Positions 51,367 through 60,977 are shown, counted from the stretch's first letter. The stretch: 64,000 nt of DNA from Agromyces cerinus (GCF_016907835.1 NZ_JAFBCT010000001.1:3596001-3660000); one strand, 5' to 3'. Translations and numbers: made by a program. Notes: generated by a model not told the origin, from the letters alone.

Positions 51367-52464
51367 ATGGTCGGGGCGATCGGATGGCGGGAGATCCACT
51401 CGTGGCGGCTGCGGCGTCAGTTTCTGAACGGTCCAGGCGCCACCTCCGTAGGGGAAGTGGTTCGACGGCTGGTTGCGGTGCCGTCATGGTCGGGAGACGC
51501 CGAGCTCGCGATCGGGTCGCGAATGCGACGTCCGCATCTGGGAGCTGTAGCGGCTGCGTTCGCGGAGGGACATCTCGTCAAGACATTCGCGTTCCGCGGA
51601 TCGATGAACTACCTCGTTCCCGAAGACGCTGGAATCTATCTCGCGCTCCGAGCGGTTGGGCGACAGTGGGAACTGAAGAGCTGGCGCGAGTTCTACCGCC
51701 TCGAACCCGCGGACTGGCCGGTGCTCCGCGCGGTCGTGCGCGACGCACTGTCATCCGGTCCTCTCAGCCAGCGCGATTTGGCCGACGTGGTCGTTCGTGA
51801 CGCGCGATTCTCGCACCTCACCGGGGCACTCACTGATAAGTCATGCACGTTCCTCAAGCCCTTCGCATGGCAGGGCGACCTCAGTATTGCCCCATCGCGG
51901 GACGGCGTGCTGATGCTGCAGTCGCCGACGGTCGCATTCGGTTGGTCGGGCATTCCGGAACCCGAGGATGCCGGGCCGCGGGCTGTCCGCGCGTACCTCT
52001 CCGCCTACGGGCCCGCGTCTGCCGACCACCTGCAATACTGGCTCGGCGATGGCCTCAGCGCCGGCCGCAAGCGCATCGCGGGCTGGATCGTACGCATGCT
52101 GGAGGACGAGATCGTCACGATCGACGTCGAAGGCGATGCGCTGCTCTGTCATGCAGACCATGTCGACGAGCTGGCGTCGGAGCCGGCATCGGGCGTCATG
52201 CATCTGCTGCCAGGACTCGATCCGTGGCTCCTCGGCGCGGGTACTGCTGACGTGCACATCGTCCCGCCTGACCGGCGTGGAGAGATCACCCGCGGCGCCA
52301 ATCCGGTACTGATCGACGGTCGGGTCGAAGGCACGTGGAAGGTCACCGAGGATCTGCTTACCGTGACGACCCACGACGGAGCATTCTCGAGCGACACGCT
52401 CGAGATCGCGCGCGGAAGACTCGCCGAGGTGCTTGGTCGCGAGATCCATTCCGACGGTCTCTGA
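51367..52464 (+). CDS. Winged-helix DNA-binding protein (HTH_42, AlkZ-like)
   Basis: A 365-residue protein of the DUF1006/HTH_42 family, three tandem winged helices, related to the AlkZ/YcaQ DNA glycosylases that unhook crosslinks. Features include SWRLRRQFLNGP at the start, FRGSMNYLVPEDAGIYL, GPLSQRDLADVV, and LLPGLDPWLLGAG plus IVPPDRRGEI near the end. The Q-x-Q/D catalytic motif of AlkZ is not obvious, so activity is uncertain. TAGCTT (51355-51360) 6 nt before ATG indicates a leaderless mRNA. Stands alone. Confidence 0.78.
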   Translation: MVGAIGWREIHSWRLRRQFLNGPGATSVGEVVRRLVAVPSWSGDAELAIGSRMRRPHLGAVAAAFAEGHLVKTFAFRGSMNYLVPEDAGIYLALRAVGRQWELKSWREFYRLEPADWPVLRAVVRDALSSGPLSQRDLADVVVRDARFSHLTGALTDKSCTFLKPFAWQGDLSIAPSRDGVLMLQSPTVAFGWSGIPEPEDAGPRAVRAYLSAYGPASADHLQYWLGDGLSAGRKRIAGWIVRMLEDEIVTIDVEGDALLCHADHVDELASEPASGVMHLLPGLDPWLLGAGTADVHIVPPDRRGEITRGANPVLIDGRVEGTWKVTEDLLTVTTHDGAFSSDTLEIARGRLAEVLGREIHSDGL

Positions 52465-52584
52465 CGCCGCGTCCCCCAAGCGGATCCCTTTACGGACGTG
52501 CACTCAACGACGGTGCCGCCTTGCCCCGCCCAGGAATCCTGAGCGGACGGACGAATCGACGAGTGCAGTCCGTAGCCGTTTGCA

Positions 52585-53820
52585 CTACTGCAGCTGGTCC
52601 CGGCGGCGTGTCAGGTTCGCGGTCTCGGCGGTATTGCCCGCCAGATCGATGGCTTTGTCATACGCGGCGCGGGCATCTTGGCTGCGTCCCAGCCGGCGCA
52701 GCAGTTCGGCTCGCGTGGCATGGAAGGCGTGATACCCGTTCAATTCCGTTTCGAGGCGATCGACGATAACAAGTGCCACTTCGGGGCCGTCGAGTTCGGC
52801 CACCGCGATGGCCCTGTTGAGGGCGATGATCGGTGACGGGTCGACGTTCACGAGCTGATCGTAAAGGGCGAGGACCTGTGACCAGTCGGTGTCGCGGATG
52901 TCGCGGGCGGAGGTGTGCACCGCGCCGATCGCCGCGAGGATCTGGTAGCGACCGGGAACCTGACCGGCGGCGGCGGCGGTCAGGCGCTCGCGCACCAGCC
53001 GATGACCCTCAGCAATGAGTGCCGGGTTCCAGGCCCCACGTTTCTGCTCATCGAGCGGAATCAGTTCCCCGTCTACCGAGATCCGGGCGGTACGGCGGGC
53101 TTCCGTGAGGAGCATCAGCGCCAGCAATCCAGCCACTTCGCCGTCCTCAGGCATGAGGGCACGGACCAGGCGAGTGAGCCGGATCGCCTCGGCCGTCAGG
53201 TCGGCACGTACCGGGCCGGTGCCTGGCCCGGTCGCCAGGTAGCCCTCATTGAAGACCAGGAAGAGCACCGCGAGCACTCCGGAGACGCGGCCCGGGAGAT
53301 CCGCCGCAGACGGTATCCGGTATGGGATGCGAGCCGCCTTGATCTTGGCTTTGGCGCGGGTTATCCGCTGTCCCATCGTGTTCTCGGGGACAAGGAATGC
53401 GCGGGCGATCTCGGGCATGGTCAGGCCGCCGATCATGCGCAGGGTCAGCGCCACCCGGTTCTCCATCGCGAGCGATGGATGACAGCAGGTGAAGATCAGC
53501 CGGAGCCGGTCGTCCTCGATGACCCCGTTCGACTCGGTTGGGGCGTTGTCGGACACCATCAGAGCCTCCTTGTGCTTGGCGTCGCGTTGGTTCTCGCGCC
53601 GCAGTCGATCGATGCCCTTGCGGTTCGCGGTAGTGGTGAGCCAGGCGCCTGGATTGGGTGGCACGCCGTCGGCCGGCCACCGGGCGACGGCGGTCGCGAA
53701 GGCCTCGGCCGCGGCCTCCTCGGCGAGGTCGAGGTTGCCGAAGCGTCTGGTCAAGCCGGCGACCACCCGGGCCCACTCGTCACGGTATGCCCGGGTGATC
53801 GCGTCCTCGGCGTCGTTCAC
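52585..53820 (-). CDS. ECF42-type RNA polymerase sigma factor with C-terminal extension
   Basis: A 411-residue SigJ-sized sigma factor of the DUF6596 type. Regions 2 and 4 occupy the first 180 residues (AITRAYRDEWARVVAGLTRRFG, AFATAVARWP, GLTMPEIARAFLVPENTMGQRI); the rest is a TPR-like helical extension (HAFHATRAELLRRLGRSQDARAAYDKAIDLA). Group ECF42 is defined by this extension and a neighbouring DGPF/YCII gene, which is present here and overlaps by GTGA at GTG 53820. There is no anti-sigma factor; control is thought to run through the extension and DGPF proteins. Confidence 0.9.
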   Translation of the reverse strand: MNDAEDAITRAYRDEWARVVAGLTRRFGNLDLAEEAAAEAFATAVARWPADGVPPNPGAWLTTTANRKGIDRLRRENQRDAKHKEALMVSDNAPTESNGVIEDDRLRLIFTCCHPSLAMENRVALTLRMIGGLTMPEIARAFLVPENTMGQRITRAKAKIKAARIPYRIPSAADLPGRVSGVLAVLFLVFNEGYLATGPGTGPVRADLTAEAIRLTRLVRALMPEDGEVAGLLALMLLTEARRTARISVDGELIPLDEQKRGAWNPALIAEGHRLVRERLTAAAAGQVPGRYQILAAIGAVHTSARDIRDTDWSQVLALYDQLVNVDPSPIIALNRAIAVAELDGPEVALVIVDRLETELNGYHAFHATRAELLRRLGRSQDARAAYDKAIDLAGNTAETANLTRRRDQLQ

Positions 53821-54140
53821 GCGAACGGTCGCACCTCGATCTTCCGGTCGCAGACCTTCGAAGCCTCTGCGGCGAGGGTGAGCGCAGCATCCAGATCGGG
53901 CGCCTCCCACACCCAGAGGCCGGCGAGGTATTCCTTCGACTCCACGAAGGGTCCGTCGCTGATCACCTGCTGCTCGCCCCGGTTGTCGATGACCGTGGCC
54001 GCGTCAGGGTTCGCGAGGCCACCCGCGAACACCCAGTAACCGTCGGCGATGAGACGCTCGTTGAACGCGCTGATCCCCGGCCGCTTGTCCGAACTGCCGG
54101 GAGTGCTCATATCGTCGATCACGGAAACGAGGTACTGCAT
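53817..54140 (-). CDS. DGPF/YCII-domain protein
   Basis: A 107-residue YCII-related protein with the name-giving motif in ISDGPFVESKEYLAGLWVWEA. ATG 54140 has a GGAGAGG ribosome site about 8 nt upstream; the open frame further upstream is not needed. Its stop overlaps the sigma-factor start, the standard ECF42 arrangement, and it is a likely target and modulator of that sigma factor. Enzymatic activity is not established for DGPF proteins. Confidence 0.88.
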   Translation of the reverse strand: MQYLVSVIDDMSTPGSSDKRPGISAFNERLIADGYWVFAGGLANPDAATVIDNRGEQQVISDGPFVESKEYLAGLWVWEAPDLDAALTLAAEASKVCDRKIEVRPFA

Positions 54141-54197
54141 CTGAAGATCCTCTCCTTCGGTTTGTGTCAGCGCTCCCACTCAGGTCGCGCGTCAGTG

Positions 54198-54557
54198 TCA
54201 TTGCGGGCCAGCGGGATGCGCGAGGTCGTAGGCGCGCGAGATCTTCGCCGGGACGACCATGCGCCAAGCATCGACGACGAGCTCGTGGGCCTCGGCCGGC
54301 TCGAGGACTGCGAGATCGGCGTGGACCCAGTTGAAGCGCAGATCCGAGTCCGAGGGCATCTGGAACTTGCGCGCGTTCCCCCCGACGAGTGCTGCCCGCT
54401 CCTCCTTCGGGAAGGCGAACCCCATCACTTTCTCGTCGAGTGAGAACGCGACGTAGACCATCCGACCGACGCGGAACTTCAATCGCCCGCGCACGTAGGC
54501 ATGGTAGGAGCGCTCCAACTCTGCGCCCAGCGCGTGAACGTCGTCGATGACCGCCAT
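54198..54557 (-). CDS. MmcQ/YjbR-family protein
   Basis: A 119-residue protein of the MmcQ/YjbR family (DNA-binding-like double-wing fold): RLKFRVGRMVYVAFSLDEKVMGFAFPKEERAAL and FNWVHADLAVLEPAEAHELVVDAWRMVVP match the family's start, centre and end in order (quoted stretches are contiguous only in part). Function is unknown. It is upstream of, and in line with, the DGPF/sigma pair, but 57 nt away. Confidence 0.82.
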   Translation of the reverse strand: MAVIDDVHALGAELERSYHAYVRGRLKFRVGRMVYVAFSLDEKVMGFAFPKEERAALVGGNARKFQMPSDSDLRFNWVHADLAVLEPAEAHELVVDAWRMVVPAKISRAYDLAHPAGPQ

Positions 54558-54646
54558 GTCTACAGCCTCTCAGGCATATCCGACACGGAGCGATCCCCGG
54601 ATGTGCAGGTGGGGCGGAGTGGGGTCACGCTTCACGGCGGGCTTCC

Positions 54647-54733
54647 TCAGGCCTTCACGTGGCCGCGCGCCTCGACGATCCTGCCGTCCCGGACGCGGAT
54701 CAGCTTCACGCCGTGTACGTCGATCGGACGGCA
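54647..54733 (-). pseudogene. Remnant of a SnoaL-like protein C-terminus
   Basis: Directly after the stop of the reductase gene, and in the same frame, 28 codons read VHGVKLIRVRDGRIVEARGHVK and end in TGA. The RVRDGRIVE wording is that of the last beta strands of SnoaL/NTF2-like proteins. There is no start codon or upstream part, so it is best seen as the truncated end of a deleted gene. Confidence 0.5.
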
Positions 54734-55345
54734 TCAGAAGGTTGCGTAGTTGGGACGGCCAGTGGGCCGATACGTCTGGATCATCACTCCCTTCGAATCG
54801 GAACGCGAGTCGACCAGCTTCATCGCGATGTCTCGACCTGGGTCTGCGAAGAGTCGGGCTCCCTGCCCCAGGACCACGGGGATGATGATGAGTTCCATTT
54901 CGTCGACGAGGTCCTTCTCGAGGAGCCACTGGATGAGACGGCTGCTTCCGTGTACTTGCAGTTCGCCGTCGCCGCTGGCTTTCAGGTCCGTGATGGCGGC
55001 GAAGAGGTCGTCTCCGAGGACCGCTGTGTTCGGCCATTCCGGTTCCGTCAGTGTTCTGGATGCCACGTACTTCGGCTTCGAGTTCAACACCACTCCAATC
55101 GGGTGTCGTTTCAGGTCCTCGATGGTGCCCCAGAATTCGTGGAGGATGTCGTATGTTCGGCGGCCGAAGAGGAACGCGTCGGCCCGCTGGAACGTCGCGG
55201 CAATGTGGTCGCGGGTCGTGTCGTCACCCGCTCCCCTCGCCCATCCTCCGCGTTCGAATCCTCCCTCGAGGTCTTCAACAGTTGGGCCGCCGTTGCCCTG
55301 AGTTACTCCGTCCAGAGTGAGCTGCGTGATCGTCGTAAGTTTCAT
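54734..55345 (-). CDS. RibD/dihydrofolate-reductase-like protein
   Basis: A 203-residue RibD C-terminal-domain family reductase: TQLTLDGVTQGNGGP at the N-terminus, ADAFLFGRRTYDILHEFW, LQVHGSSRLIQWLLEKDLVDE and VVLGQGARLF, with GVMIQTYRPTGRPNY at the end. It belongs to the same broad family as the gene at 10851-11411 but is not a close copy. ATG 55345 is chosen over a start nine codons upstream because homologues begin at MKLTT. Substrate unknown. Confidence 0.85.
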   Translation of the reverse strand: MKLTTITQLTLDGVTQGNGGPTVEDLEGGFERGGWARGAGDDTTRDHIAATFQRADAFLFGRRTYDILHEFWGTIEDLKRHPIGVVLNSKPKYVASRTLTEPEWPNTAVLGDDLFAAITDLKASGDGELQVHGSSRLIQWLLEKDLVDEMELIIIPVVLGQGARLFADPGRDIAMKLVDSRSDSKGVMIQTYRPTGRPNYATF

Positions 55346-55768
55346 CGGCCTGGTTCTCCATGACTTCGGCACCCACGTTGGGGGCCGTTCATGAAGTCAA
55401 CGAACGACTCCGCGCGAATCCGACACCAATCGAGAAACCTGTTCAGACAAGAAGTCTCACGGCGAGCACTCCGGATCGAACGGATCCCGGCACCGGGAAC
55501 GTCGACTACTCGCCGTACCTGCCCGCCAGGAGTCGGCGGCCCTACCGACGACCTCACCAGTGCACGGGCGTGGAATGGCACGCGGACCCAGCCGTTGTCG
55601 AACGAGAACGAGCTGCATTCGCTGCCCGATACGCTCTGCGCGGCACACGCCCGCGCTGTGTGACGGCGGGTGTCTACCCCGCGTCTACGTGGTCGAACGT
55701 TCGTCCGGCACTCGAATGGACTGGGAACAGCTCGGCCCGCCTGCGCTCCTCGAGCGACGAAGGCCTCA
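55346..55768. other. Non-coding or degenerate region
   Basis: Both strands have frames of 90-170 codons here, but they overlap each other, have atypical Arg/Ser/Pro-rich composition and no recognised domain. I see no convincing gene in these 423 nt, no repeat and no RNA gene. It may be decayed coding sequence. Confidence 0.4.
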
Positions 55769-56233
55769 TCATCCTCGCGCTCCGGGCCCAAGCTCCGCGG
55801 CGCGTTCATCAAGGGCGGCGACGAGCTTGCGCATCTCCTCGTGCAGATGGTCGGCATCGCGGTCGCTGTAGTGGAACGTGCTGAAGACCTTTGCCACGAG
55901 ATCCTCCCCCCGTTCCTCGAGCTTGCGGCCTCGTGTGGTCAGGCGTACCAGCACGGATCGCTCGTCGGTGGTACTGCGCTCGCGCGTCACGAAACCGGCC
56001 GCCTCGAGCCGCTTCAGCAGCGGTGACAGCGTGCCAGAGTCGAATCGCAGCGCGGCGCCGAGTTCTTTGACCGTCTGTGGATCGCGATCCCACAACACGA
56101 GCATGGCCATGTACTGCGGGTACGTGAGCCCCAACTCGCGTAGCGCGGGCCGGTAGGCGTTGTCGAGCTCTCGTGCAGCGACATGCACCGCAAAGCAGGC
56201 TAGATCATCGGGCAGGACTCCCATGGGGAGCAT
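55769..56233 (-). CDS. ohrR: Organic hydroperoxide-sensing repressor OhrR
   Basis: A 154-residue MarR-family protein of the OhrR type. The redox cysteine is in LACFAVHVAARELDNAYRPAL, and LGLTYPQYMAMLVLWD, LRFDSGTLSPLLKRLE and TTDERSVLVRLT complete the family pattern. Oxidation of the Cys by organic hydroperoxide releases DNA. ATG 56233 (GGA site) and 56224 are both possible starts; the frame further upstream runs through the operator. Divergent from ohr, its expected target. Confidence 0.92.
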   Translation of the reverse strand: MLPMGVLPDDLACFAVHVAARELDNAYRPALRELGLTYPQYMAMLVLWDRDPQTVKELGAALRFDSGTLSPLLKRLEAAGFVTRERSTTDERSVLVRLTTRGRKLEERGEDLVAKVFSTFHYSDRDADHLHEEMRKLVAALDERAAELGPGARG

Positions 56234-56244
56234 CTTACGTCCAT

Positions 56245-56275
56245 TTGACAGCACACATTTGAGTTGTGTACAACT
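56245..56275 (+). promoter_or_regulatory. ohr promoter with OhrR operator
   Basis: A consensus -35 TTGACA (56245-56250) is followed after 18 nt by a -10-like TACAAC (56269-56274). The -10 lies in the inverted repeat AGTTGT-GT-ACAACT (56262-56275), placed midway between ohrR and ohr, as known OhrR boxes are. Confidence 0.75.
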
Positions 56276-56310
56276 AAATTGCTGCCAATACAACTTGAGG
56301 AGCTACCCCC

Positions 56311-56727
56311 ATGAACGCGATATATACCGCCGTAGCCACGTCTTCGGGACGGGACAGCCGTGCCGTCACATCAGACGGCCGGCTCGACGTCATGCTCGCC
56401 ATGCCGAATGAGATGGGCGGTACTGGTGAGGGAACGAATCCAGAACAGCTGTTCGCTGCGGGGTACGCAGCCTGCTTCTCGACGTCGCTCGGGATAGTGG
56501 CGAAGCGCATGGCGATCGACGCCCGCGACGTGGCAGTCACCGCGGAAGTGAGCCTGGTTCCAAGGGTGGGCGGCTCGGGCTTCGCACTTGCAACTGTCCT
56601 TCGGGTCGAGTTGCCCGAGCACATTGCGGAAGGTTCCGCCCGAGCGCTGATCGACGCAACGCATCAGGTCTGCCCCTATTCGAACGCGACCCAGGGCAAC
56701 ATGCCCGTCGAGATCGTGATCGAATGA
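56311..56727 (+). CDS. ohr: Organic hydroperoxide resistance protein
   Basis: A 138-residue OsmC/Ohr-family thiol peroxidase that reduces organic hydroperoxides with lipoylated protein partners. Both catalytic cysteines are present, in AAGYAACFSTSL and HQVCPYSNATQGN, with GGTGEGTNPEQLFAAG conserved. A GAGGAG ribosome site precedes the ATG. Together with the divergent ohrR it forms a complete peroxide-response module. Confidence 0.95.
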   Translation: MNAIYTAVATSSGRDSRAVTSDGRLDVMLAMPNEMGGTGEGTNPEQLFAAGYAACFSTSLGIVAKRMAIDARDVAVTAEVSLVPRVGGSGFALATVLRVELPEHIAEGSARALIDATHQVCPYSNATQGNMPVEIVIE

Positions 56728-56728
56728 C

Positions 56729-57340
56729 TCAGCCCCCTAAGGACCGGATGGCGATCCGCCTGCGGGCGGGGGGCTTGCGAGCGATGTCCCTAGCCCGAAA
56801 CAGCAACACGGCGAAGACGAGGAAGATGCCGGCGCCGATCCACCCGCTGACTGCGCCGAGGTTGGGCAGCAAGAACAGGGTGATCGCGCCGAGCGCAACG
56901 AGCACACCTGCAAGAACTGCGAACAGCCTCATGCCGTAGAGCGAGATGAACACGAGGTAATGCGCGCCGACGATGATGAGCGATGCCGGGAAGAAGAGAA
57001 GAGGCTCGTACTTGCCGAGCACGATCGCAACGAGGAGTCCGAGCGGCACGGTGAAGGCGGATTGCATCGCCAAAGCGGCAGAGGGATGACCCTTCGGGAG
57101 CGCAACGGGGCCACCCATGAACTTCAGGACGAGCGCTGCCAACGGGAAGATCAACATGCCACCGAAGAACAGCACAGCCATGCCGGCGGCAGGTGAAACC
57201 CAGAAGAAGACCGCAGCCGCGACGGCCCAGATGATCGCGGAGACGAGCGGCCCGGAGAAGCCGCCACGGTAGATACGCCTCACGTCGGCCTGGGCTTGCA
57301 GAACGTCCACGTCGGTCCTCATCCAGTCGGGCCGAGTCAC
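56729..57340 (-). CDS. Six-helix membrane protein of unknown function
   Basis: A 203-residue protein. A short N-terminal helix (VLQAQADVRRIYRGGFSGP) precedes six hydrophobic segments, including SAIIWAVAAAVFFWVSP, GMAVLFFGGMLIFPLAALVL and GWIGAGIFLVFAVLLF. The same layout occurs in small conserved membrane proteins of bacteria with no assigned role. GTG 57340 or ATG 57322 could start it. The stop is 1 nt from that of the convergent ohr gene. Confidence 0.75.
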   Translation of the reverse strand: MTRPDWMRTDVDVLQAQADVRRIYRGGFSGPLVSAIIWAVAAAVFFWVSPAAGMAVLFFGGMLIFPLAALVLKFMGGPVALPKGHPSAALAMQSAFTVPLGLLVAIVLGKYEPLLFFPASLIIVGAHYLVFISLYGMRLFAVLAGVLVALGAITLFLLPNLGAVSGWIGAGIFLVFAVLLFRARDIARKPPARRRIAIRSLGG

Positions 57341-57719
57341 CTACGGCAGATGCGTCAACGCTCATCAGAACGCGCCGGACCAATCATGGCGTAGTGCCGC
57401 GCCGCGGCTCCACCCCACCTCTTGTCCGAAAGCCGGTCCGTCACCGGTTCTCGTGTACGAGACGTAGCGTCGAGGGGCACCCGGCAGGCCGATTCCCGTA
57501 TAGCCCGCCCGCGCAGCTGTCCCGGTGGCGGTGCCCCCAACGCTTCACGCGTGAGAGCAGGATCACGGTGACGGCGCTGACTCCTTCGTGATGCCCTCAG
57601 GCGTTCGGTGCTTCGGTACTTCGGTACCGACCCTTCGAGGACATCCTTGCGGGGATCTCCTCACGTCGAGGATGCTCCGTCGCGTGCGCCGGAGCCGAAG
57701 TGGAACGCCGATCGCCCCC
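57341..57719. other. Intergenic region without clear genes
   Basis: These 379 nt hold only short frames with no family resemblance. A perfect inverted repeat TCTCGT-GT-ACGAGA lies at 57449-57462, and TTCGGTAC occurs twice near 57613-57630. The small-protein promoter lies at the right edge. Confidence 0.4.
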
Positions 57720-57731
57720 TATGCTCGCCGC

Positions 57732-57875
57732 ATGGAGTTCCTACTGACCGGCATCGCGCTGTGCGTCTTCTTCGGCGGCATCAGCGTCATCGGCGCGCTG
57801 CGCCGGATCGCGGACGCGACCGAGGAGATCGCACGCAACACCCGCGACCGTGCAGGAATCGACGCGCCGCAGTAG
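57732..57875 (+). CDS. 47-residue single-pass membrane protein
   Basis: One N-terminal transmembrane helix (FLLTGIALCVFFGGISVIGAL) followed by a charged heptad-like segment (RRIADATEEIARNTRDRAG). TATGCT (57720-57725) lies exactly 6 nt before the ATG, a textbook leaderless promoter, which supports this small gene more than homology does. It may oligomerise through the helix. Function unknown. Confidence 0.65.
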   Translation: MEFLLTGIALCVFFGGISVIGALRRIADATEEIARNTRDRAGIDAPQ

Positions 57876-57913
57876 GTCGTCGGTACTCGGCACTCGGTGC
57901 TCGGCCCGGTGCG

Positions 57914-58731
<818 letters not shown>

Positions 58732-58735
<4 letters not shown>

Positions 58736-59871
58736 GAGACCCTCCGTCGCATGAGGAGCAGGGCGAAGACTGGTCCGCCGATGAGCGCCGTGATGATGCC
58801 GACGGGGAGCTCCCGCGGGTCGAAGAGCGTGCGCGCGGCGGTGTCGGCCCAGACCAGGAACAGCGCGCCCGCGAGTGCCGAGAGCGGCAGCAGCGCGCGG
58901 TGGCGCGAGCCGACGAGCAGGCGCACGCCGTGCGGAAGGATCAGCCCGACGAAGCCGATCGATCCGCTCACGGCGACGAGCGCCCCAGTGAGCAGCGCGG
59001 TGCCGCCGAGCAGCAGCACCCGGCTGCGGCCGACGTGCACCCCGAGCGCGGATGCCGCGGCGTCGCCGAACGCGAAGGCGTCGAGGGTGCGGGCGCTCGC
59101 GATGAGCGGGATGCCGATGGCCACGAGCGCCCCGCCCGCGATCGCGACCGAGACCCAGTCGGTGCCGGCGAGCGAGCCGAGCAGCCAGTTGAGGATCTCG
59201 CGGTAGCTGTCGCCGGTGGCGCTCCAGAAGATGACGAGGCTCGTGATCGCGCCGAACATCGACGAGACGGCGAGCCCGGCGAGCACCGTGCGGGTGGGGG
59301 AGAGCCCGCCGCCCGGGCCGCGGCCCCCGCCCCGCCCCGCCGCACCCGCGAGGGCGAGCGTCGCGATGAGGGCGGCGAGGGCGCCGGCGAACGCGGCGAG
59401 CGGCAGCAGCAGTCCGACGCCGAGCACGATCACGACGACCGCGCCGACCGAGGCGCCGGAGGAGAGGCCGAGCAGGTACGGGTCGGCGAGCGGATTGCGC
59501 GTCAGCGCCTGCATGACCGCACCGCAGAGCGCGAGACCGGCGCCCACCGCGGCGGCGGTGAGCACGCGGGGCATCCGCAGCTCCCAGACGATGCCGTCAC
59601 GGAGTGGGCTGAGCGTCGGTTCACCGATGCCGAGGTGCGCCAGCACGCTCGCGACCACGTCGCTCGGAGCGAGTCCGGCCGGCCCGATGGTGACCGCCGC
59701 GACGACGGATGCCACGAGCGCCGCGCCGAGTGCGACGGCCCAGAGCACCGTGCGGCCGCGCCGCCGCTTCGCGGGTTGAGGAGCGAGCGCAGCGAGCGTC
59801 TCGAAACCTTCCCCGGGGGCGGTTTCGACAGGCTCAACCCGCAGAGACTGCTCAACCAGCGGGGTCTTCAT
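58732..59871 (-). CDS. FecCD-family ABC permease, putative F420-0 importer
   Basis: A 379-residue permease with about ten transmembrane segments: WELRMPRVLTAAAVGAGLALCGAVMQALTRNPLADPYLLG is the family signature near 95-135 (quoted by its ends WELRMPR and DPYLLG), followed by GISSGAS-like LGLSSGASVGA and the ATPase-contact GSIGFVGLILPHGVRLLVG. The first 40 residues are not membrane-like and come from a REP-type repeat (59774-59839), so the true start may lie inside. Its start overlaps the binding-protein stop (TGATG). Confidence 0.87.
59774..59839. repeat. REP-like palindromic element inside the permease 5' end
   Basis: GGTTGAG (59774-59780) pairs with CTCAACC (59833-59839) and TCGAAACC (59801-59808) with GGTTTCGA (59821-59828), enclosing GAGCGAGCGCAGCGAGCG, itself self-complementary. 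I recognise the GTTTCGACAGGCTCAACC wording as a dispersed element common in Microbacteriaceae intergenic DNA; that is from memory, not a search. Confidence 0.7.
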
Positions 59872-60869
59872 CAGCCGAGCGCCCCGAGCTGCTCGACGAG
59901 CGACGCGACCGCGCCGACGTTGCGGACGCCGGCCTCGGTCGCCGGGAAGTCGACGACGAGATACCGCTTCGCCTGAACGGCAGGGAGGGCCGCCGTCGCC
60001 GCGTTCGACTCGAGGTGCGCGATCTTCTGCTCGGCGGTGTTCCACGCGGCGTCGACGAGCACGATGACGTCGGGGTTCGCGGCGACGATCGCCTCCCAGC
60101 CCATCGAGGTCCATGTGTCCTCGACGTCGGCCGCGATGTTCTCGAGGCCGGCGGCCTCCATGATCATCTGCGGTGCGCCGATGCCCGCGCCGACGAACGG
60201 CGTCTCGTCGCCCGAGCTGTACCAGAGCGCCGTGAGGCCGTCGGTGTTCGGCTCGATCGCGTCGAGCTCGGCCCGCTGCGTCGTGACCAGGTCGGCCGCG
60301 GCATCCGGAACGCCGAAGATGTCGCCCGCCTCCTCGAACTCGCGGAACACCTCGTCGAAGGTGAGCGGGTTCGGCATGTAGCCCTCGCCCTTGCACGCGG
60401 CCGGCGCGACGTACGTCGAGACGCCGAGCTTCGCGAGCGTCTCGCGGTCTCCGGCGCCCTCGGCCGACAGGTTCGACTCCCAGCCGGCGAAGACCAGGTC
60501 GGGCTCTGCCGCGAGCGTCGCCTCCTGCGACGGCACCTTGTCGGAGAGCGACTCGATGCCCGACGCGGCGTCGGCGTACGACTCGGGCACCGGCCCGTCA
60601 CTGAAGGCCGAGCCGATGACGCGGTCTTCGAGGCCGAGGGCGAGCAGCAGCTCGAGGGTCGACGACTTGATCGTGACGACCCGCTCGGGCGCCGCCGCGA
60701 AGGTCACCTCGGTGCCGCAGTTGTCGATCGTGAGCGGGAACCCCGATGCCGCGGCGTCGGGCGCGGCATCCGCGTCGGCGGGGCCGGCGGCACTTCCGGT
60801 CGCGCACCCGGCGAGCAGGAGCACGGCGGCGACGGGCGCGGCGATGAAGAGGGGACGGAACGTGGGCAT
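59871..60869 (-). CDS. ABC transporter substrate-binding lipoprotein, putative F420-0 importer
   Basis: A 332-residue class III binding protein. The lipoprotein signal ends at LLAGCATG (Cys near 22). The mature part has the two-lobe FepB/BtuF layout: RVVTIKSSTLELLLALGLEDRVIG, DLVFAGWESNLS, then GYMPNPLTFDEVFREFEEAGDIFGV and NPDVIVLVDAAW. PACKGEGYMPNP resembles the F420-0 binding-protein family. First gene of the ABC operon and 108 nt downstream of cofD in the same direction. Confidence 0.85.
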   Translation of the reverse strand: MPTFRPLFIAAPVAAVLLLAGCATGSAAGPADADAAPDAAASGFPLTIDNCGTEVTFAAAPERVVTIKSSTLELLLALGLEDRVIGSAFSDGPVPESYADAASGIESLSDKVPSQEATLAAEPDLVFAGWESNLSAEGAGDRETLAKLGVSTYVAPAACKGEGYMPNPLTFDEVFREFEEAGDIFGVPDAAADLVTTQRAELDAIEPNTDGLTALWYSSGDETPFVGAGIGAPQMIMEAAGLENIAADVEDTWTSMGWEAIVAANPDVIVLVDAAWNTAEQKIAHLESNAATAALPAVQAKRYLVVDFPATEAGVRNVGAVASLVEQLGALG

Positions 60870-60977
60870 CAGGCCTCCGGGTGGCGTGCGAGTAGGGCAC
60901 CGACGTCGTCGGGGACTCGCAGCCCAATGCCGGGCCGCACACGCCGATCAGATCCAGACCGGCGGGTCGGCTCAATC

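Noticed and set aside
51162..51800. Plus-strand frame of 212 codons before and into the HTH_42 gene
   Set aside because: Overlaps the supported gene in another frame and has low-complexity Arg/Ser content.
55342..55884. Overlapping frames on both strands between the reductase and ohrR genes
   Set aside because: Arg/Ser/Pro-rich, mutually overlapping, no ribosome site or motif.
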